Positions 48,509-51,940 of a stretch of DNA of 51,940 nt are shown piece after piece (positions within the stretch are counted from its first letter, which is position 1; each line of letters opens with the position of its first letter). Below the pieces are notes generated by a model that had not been told where the DNA came from, ran no database searches, and worked only from the letters and a program-made list of their open reading frames with translations. This DNA comes from Komagataeibacter diospyri. Lineage in GTDB: Bacteria > Pseudomonadota > Alphaproteobacteria > Acetobacterales > Acetobacteraceae. The translations under genes were made by a program, and so were the position numbers. The stretch is taken from positions 1 to 51,940 of the forward strand of contig NZ_BDLU01000053.1 of the NCBI RefSeq assembly GCF_006538165.1, read 5' to 3'.

Positions 48509-49435
48509 CCGAGGAAATGCGACTATCGAGCGTTTTGGCTCAACGGGTGGAGGTGAGGGAACTAATGTTAGGCCCACAGCACTCAGTTTGACTACCGCTT
48601 CCGGATATACTGCCAGCGCCAAATTGAGTTGAGCGCAGAAGGTATCACGGAAATGGTCTAGGCGTTTCACGCCAGCACCGAACTGGGCGTGAAGACCCTT
48701 CCAAGTGATTGGTGTGTCCTTCTGGAGGACATGCAGCCGATATGCAAGCCAGCAATATATGTCTAAAGCCATCGAGTGCTTACTGATCGCTCGAATTGCG
48801 GATTCCTGGATGGGAACAGGATGTCGACGAAGCTGATCGTAGAATGTTTCACTTAGCTTCGTTCGCGCTAAAAGTTGCCCCCCGCTAGAGTCCTCACCAT
48901 CTTCCGTAAACAGCGCTTTATCGACTATAAGTTGCTGTACTAATGCTGACTTTCCTGCTTGTTGGACCTCGAAAGTGAGACGGCAGCGTGTGATGCGGAG
49001 TGCCTGCTCTCTTACGTCGGCTATCGTTTTACCGCCGGGAGAGATGTTCATCTTCTTAAGCCAATCGCGGAGCGACTTCCCGAGTTCAATTTCGCGGCTC
49101 TGGGTTCTTAGAGCCTCAGTCTGCAGATATAGCAGTATAAGTCTGGCCCGGCTTCCGTACGGGACACCAATCCATTGAAGTTCTCCATTTGGAAGTGTCC
49201 GTCGACCTGGCTCTACGAGAAGGGTAACTCTGTCGGTACGAACCTGCCAAGGTGCAGAGTCGGGCTGTTTTTTATGCGGGAGCGGTGCTTGTGCCCAACC
49301 GCTATACATGAAACCTAGTCCGGCATCTTCGTCTGTCAGATATGCGGCTGCCGCATCAACGACCCGGCGGTCCATGTCTAGCTGGAGTACATGCTGTCGA
49401 CCATGCTCCTGAAGCAAGTCATGCACTTCCGCCAT
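48500..49435 (-). CDS. repA: Plasmid replication initiator RepA
   Basis: 311 residues. The start at 49435 is five bases after GGGGAG; an adjacent ATG at 49438 is closer than usual. Blocks such as WIGVPYGSRARLILLYLQTE, IELGKSLRDWLKKMNISPGG, VREQALRITRCRLTFEV, SKHSMALDIYCWLAYRLHVL and KGLHAQFGAGVKRLDHFRDT match plasmid RepA initiators with winged-helix domains (RepA_C-type). It should bind the surrounding iterons to start replication. One iteron lies inside the gene at 48881-48896 (encoding ED-S-S-G-G) and another over its stop, which may allow autoregulation or handcuffing. Confidence 0.88.
   Translation of the reverse strand: MAEVHDLLQEHGRQHVLQLDMDRRVVDAAAAYLTDEDAGLGFMYSGWAQAPLPHKKQPDSAPWQVRTDRVTLLVEPGRRTLPNGELQWIGVPYGSRARLILLYLQTEALRTQSREIELGKSLRDWLKKMNISPGGKTIADVREQALRITRCRLTFEVQQAGKSALVQQLIVDKALFTEDGEDSSGGQLLARTKLSETFYDQLRRHPVPIQESAIRAISKHSMALDIYCWLAYRLHVLQKDTPITWKGLHAQFGAGVKRLDHFRDTFCAQLNLALAVYPEAVVKLSAVGLTLVPSPPPVEPKRSIVAFPRSR
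48881..48896 (+). repeat. Iteron inside repA
   Basis: CCCGCTAGAGTCCTCA is identical to the origin iteron at 49872-49887, but it lies within the repA coding sequence, in the stretch that encodes Glu-Asp-Ser-Ser-Gly-Gly. Confidence 0.75.
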
Positions 49436-49509
49436 CATGGCTCCCCTAGGCATACGTATGTTGGCTCGATTCTGTGTCCATGATGCACGGATTTGTTCGG
49501 AATGTCTCC

Positions 49510-50156
49510 GAGGACTGTAGCGGGATCTAATACTAGTTAGAGATAATTGTATTCTAATATTAGTTTGTCCCGTTAGTGTCCTCGGGATAACTTAAGCGAA
49601 TCGCGCTTGCTCCGTAAGCTCGTGTCGTTAGAGTCCTCAGTTTTTCCGCTACAGTCCTCAGTACCCTGTTGGTCACCTTGCAAAAGGGAGGTGGAGCGAA
49701 TCGGTATCTCTGAGGGCATCAAGTTTCCCGTCAGAGTCCTCGATTTGCAGATAGCGCTAATTTGGCCCCCCGTCAAAGTCCTCAAAACTGAGAAATTTTC
49801 AGGTTAGGAGGCTTCTAACAGGCCGATTTTCCTTGATGTTCGGCGGATAAACTGTTTTTGGCGCACAAAACCCCGCTAGAGTCCTCACTTCGAGGACCGT
49901 TTTGCGATCTGTTTCGGCTCCAGATTTTCGGCATATCTCAGAAATTAACCTTGCGCGTCGCATGTTCCCGCCAGAGTCCTCAGTTTTTGCTTCTGAAAGA
50001 AACTCCATGAGGACTCTGGCGGGAATGTAGGCGGGAACATGTGTTCAGAACTTTTACTTGGTCGGGTGGCGCGCTGAGACGCTGGCTCCGTCAATGTACG
50101 TTTTACGGTCTGTCGGGATAATGTCGTGGCGTGGGCTACGCCCGCCAAAGTCCTCA
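49510..50156. other. Iteron-controlled replication origin
   Basis: At least ten copies of a 16-bp iteron, consensus CCCGYYARAGTCCTCA, lie upstream of repA. Plus orientation: 49569, 49625 (weaker), 49646, 49727, 49769, 49872, 49967 and 50141. Inverse: 49510 and 50008. The copies at 49967 and 50008 form a perfect 18-bp inverted repeat (TTCCCGCCAGAGTCCTCA and its complement), 49965-50025. With the two outlying copies at 48492 and 48881 the total is twelve. Irregular spacing and mixed orientation favour copy-number and incompatibility control by RepA binding. Confidence 0.88.
49526..49565. repeat. AT-rich tandem 13-mers, likely DNA unwinding element
   Basis: TCTAATACTAGTT (49526-49538) and TCTAATATTAGTT (49553-49565) differ at one base and lie 27 bp apart in an AT-rich patch between repA and the iterons. 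AT-rich 13-mers next to iterons are the standard form of a plasmid duplex-unwinding element. The patch could also hold the repA promoter. Confidence 0.55.
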
Positions 50157-50391
50157 TCTGGATGTTGTGGTTACACTGGGGACTGACGTCCGTGATCACG
50201 CGTGACATGGCCCTGGCTATTTCCGCAGACTCTGCGAATCGACTGTCTCGGATATCCCAACTGATTTACCCAGTGACGCCGCTGTGAGTCGCGGTAGGGA
50301 GATAATCAACAGGTCTTCAACAGGGGAAATACTGATTTCCTGATATTCTGCTTTTTTGCTGTGTGTCCACTGGACGAATGCAGGTGAAAGC

Positions 50392-51285
50392 ATGACCGCA
50401 ATCAGGAAATTTCCCGATTTATTGCCGGGCTTTAGCTGGCGGGATATCGAGGTGAATGGCGTGCAGATCCGCACGGCTACCGGCGGAAACGGACCGCCGC
50501 TGCTCATGCTGCATGGTCATCCGCAGATGCATCTGACATGGCACAAGGTTGCGCCCGCACTGGCGAAACGTTTTACCATCGTGGCCCCAGATCTGCGGGG
50601 TTATGGTGATAGCGCCAAGCCTGAAGGTGGGACGGATCACGCCAACTATTCCAAGCGGGCCATGGCGGCTGATCTGGTTGGCGTCATGCACCAGCTTGGA
50701 TTTGCACGGTTCATGGTCGTCGGGCATGACCGGGGCGGACGGGTGGCGCACCGCATGGCACTGGATGCACCGCAGTCGGTGGAAAAACTGGTGCTGATCG
50801 ATATCGCACCGACAGCAACGATGTATGCCCGGACCAATATGGAATTCGCCCGACGCTATTTCTGGTGGTTTTTTCTGATCCAGCCCGCCCCACTGCCCGA
50901 AAGGCTGATCAGTGGGGATCCGGATTTCTTTCTCGAAAGCCACATTGCAGGACAGATCAAGATACCAGGATCGGTCGATCCGCGTGTCATGGCCGAATAT
51001 CGTCGATGCTACGCCGACCCGGCAATGCGTCATGCAGCATGCGAAGACTACCGTGCTGCGGCAGGCATCGACCTCGTTCATGATGCAGCTGATGCAGACA
51101 GGCGGATCGAGGCCCCATTACTGGCTCTGTGGGGTGCACGTGGCACCGTGGGCGCGTTATATGATGTTGTCGAGACATGGCGCGAAAAAGCCGTGGATGT
51201 GCGGGGATACGCGATCGACTGTGGTCATAGTCCGCAGGAGGAAGCACCGGCAGAACTGTTGCATCGGCTTGATGCGTTTCTCTGA
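50392..51285 (+). CDS. Haloacetate dehalogenase-like alpha/beta hydrolase
   Basis: 297 residues from the ATG at 50392, after AGGTGAAAGC. Alpha/beta-hydrolase motifs: LLMLHGHPQMHLTWHKVAP (oxyanion region), VAPDLRGYGDSAKPEGG, VVGHDRGGRVAHRMALD with nucleophile Asp113 and carboxylate-binding Arg114 and Arg117, Asp137, and CGHSPQEEAPAE with catalytic His279. This is the fluoroacetate/haloacetate dehalogenase subfamily. The halide-pocket His of characterised fluoroacetate enzymes is Trp158 here (YFWWFFLIQPAP), while the adjacent Trp and the later Tyr (Tyr220) are kept. This may change halide preference. The convergent TetR gene may be its regulator. Confidence 0.82.
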   Translation: MTAIRKFPDLLPGFSWRDIEVNGVQIRTATGGNGPPLLMLHGHPQMHLTWHKVAPALAKRFTIVAPDLRGYGDSAKPEGGTDHANYSKRAMAADLVGVMHQLGFARFMVVGHDRGGRVAHRMALDAPQSVEKLVLIDIAPTATMYARTNMEFARRYFWWFFLIQPAPLPERLISGDPDFFLESHIAGQIKIPGSVDPRVMAEYRRCYADPAMRHAACEDYRAAAGIDLVHDAADADRRIEAPLLALWGARGTVGALYDVVETWREKAVDVRGYAIDCGHSPQEEAPAELLHRLDAFL

Positions 51286-51419
51286 CCTTCGCGAAACAGT
51301 TGGAGAGTCAAAGCTCGATTTTCACCGCATTACAGTCACTTATGATTTAAAAGCAGACCCGCTCGATCCAGATGACGTGACCGGTGGAGGTACCGATCGG
51401 CTGTGTGTGGATTCAGAGG

Positions 51420-51940
51420 TTACGGAGCGACCCCTGACTTGGATCGACGGGAAGCAACGGCATGTTCCAGATAGAGCCGCAGCATCGTAACGGCTTCCTT
51501 ATCCTGGGTAGGGCGGGGGACCGAAAGATCCTGTGGCAGGGCAAAGATCGCCTTGACCAGATGCAGCAGCATCACGGCCCGTTCGTCATGTGGACCCGGA
51601 GAACCACCCAGCCGTGACAACAGCTGGCTCATGCGCCCGATCAGCGCCTTGCGGAGCGTTCCGGTCCCATCTGGCAGGGTAATCCCGCTGTCGATCAGGG
51701 AAAGGACGACTGAGCGTTCCGTCCGTAGACGCTGGATGATGTCCAGCAGTCCTTCTGCCGCCTCACGTGGCGACGACAGCGGCGGATCGCGGTCGACCAA
51801 CTCATCCAGGGCATGCAGGAGCCACGCGCCGTAGCGTTCGAGCACTGCGGCGGCCAGCACGTCCTTGGTCGGGAAGAAACGGTAAAGCGAACCGATCGCC
51901 GTGCTGGAGCGGGCAGCGATCTCGGTCATCGTCGCCGTCT
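51420..51940 (-). CDS. TetR-family transcriptional regulator (N-terminus cut by window edge)
   Basis: The frame is open at the right edge; 173 residues are visible. The end of the N-terminal helix-turn-helix is clear: ATMTEIAARSSTAIGSLYRF then FPTKDVLAAAVLERYGAWLL, as in TetR regulators. The C-terminal ligand-binding domain is helical (EGLLDIIQRLRTERSVVLSL, RAVMLLHLVKAIFALPQDLS). It is convergent with the dehalogenase gene, 134 bp between stops; that gap holds no recognisable feature. Confidence 0.85.
   Translation of the reverse strand, partial: TATMTEIAARSSTAIGSLYRFFPTKDVLAAAVLERYGAWLLHALDELVDRDPPLSSPREAAEGLLDIIQRLRTERSVVLSLIDSGITLPDGTGTLRKALIGRMSQLLSRLGGSPGPHDERAVMLLHLVKAIFALPQDLSVPRPTQDKEAVTMLRLYLEHAVASRRSKSGVAP

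Noticed and set aside
1..51940. CRISPR arrays, tRNA and rRNA genes
   Set aside because: No regularly spaced identical repeats with unique spacers and no cloverleaf or rRNA signatures were seen; the origin iterons are irregularly spaced and in both orientations.

Overview
The window looks like a large part of a conjugative plasmid from an acetic acid bacterium (Acetobacteraceae: Komagataeibacter, Gluconacetobacter or Acetobacter). The grounds are the high GC content, a MobF-type TraA relaxase-helicase, an iteron-controlled RepA, ParA partition genes, and remnants of many insertion-sequence families (IS5, IS3, IS91, IS21, ISL3, IS1595, IS110/IS1111). Genus is inferred from gene style only; there is no rRNA or tRNA gene to fix it.

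Layout. (1) 1-7.4 kb is a decayed accessory zone: part of an IS5 transposase, an Old Yellow Enzyme gene with one in-frame stop, an intact thiol peroxidase, two broken glutathione S-transferases, a ClC chloride channel, and a single reading frame stitched from three unrelated genes (ClC, IS21 istA, ISL3 transposase). (2) 7.5-16.3 kb is the DNA-transfer region. A leftward operon (BRO-N protein, HU, small protein, TraA, three tiny coupled frames) diverges from a rightward operon (hypothetical, P-loop ATPase, membrane coiled-coil protein, lytic transglycosylase, secreted protein). The divergent gap has two hairpins and six helically phased GGAGCG repeats and is the best oriT or operator candidate. 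(3) 16.6-24.3 kb is mixed cargo: a cupin, an HxlR regulator divergent from an NAD(P)H-quinone-oxidoreductase-like gene, a NERD protein, an AT-rich orphan, an IS1595 relic, a ParE-type toxin-antitoxin pair, and a paralogue broken by an IS3 relic. (4) 24.4-43.7 kb is almost entirely leftward and resembles the leading region of conjugative plasmids: UvrD helicase (frameshifted), TOPRIM primase-like protein, SSB, ArdC antirestriction, DUF3085, DUF5983, a PAPS-reductase-like PP-loop protein, a ParB-like protein and a 1,699-residue DNA methylase-helicase resembling phage P1 DarB. (5) 44-51.9 kb holds parA and its partner behind a four-half-site operator, an IS1111-type element cleanly inserted in an IS3 relic, repA with about a dozen 16-bp iterons (one inside repA, one over its stop codon), a haloacetate-dehalogenase-like hydrolase and a partial TetR regulator.

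The most interesting signal is an element of exactly 81 bp present three times (33258, 38498, 43870). Each copy lies in the leader of a leftward leading-region gene. The copies differ mainly at positions that keep base pairing: four compensatory pair changes support a three-way-junction fold. A fourth, non-homologous 81-bp foldback lies in front of ssb. They may be structured RNA leaders or single-stranded-DNA elements used during plasmid entry. I see no complete type IV secretion operon in this window.
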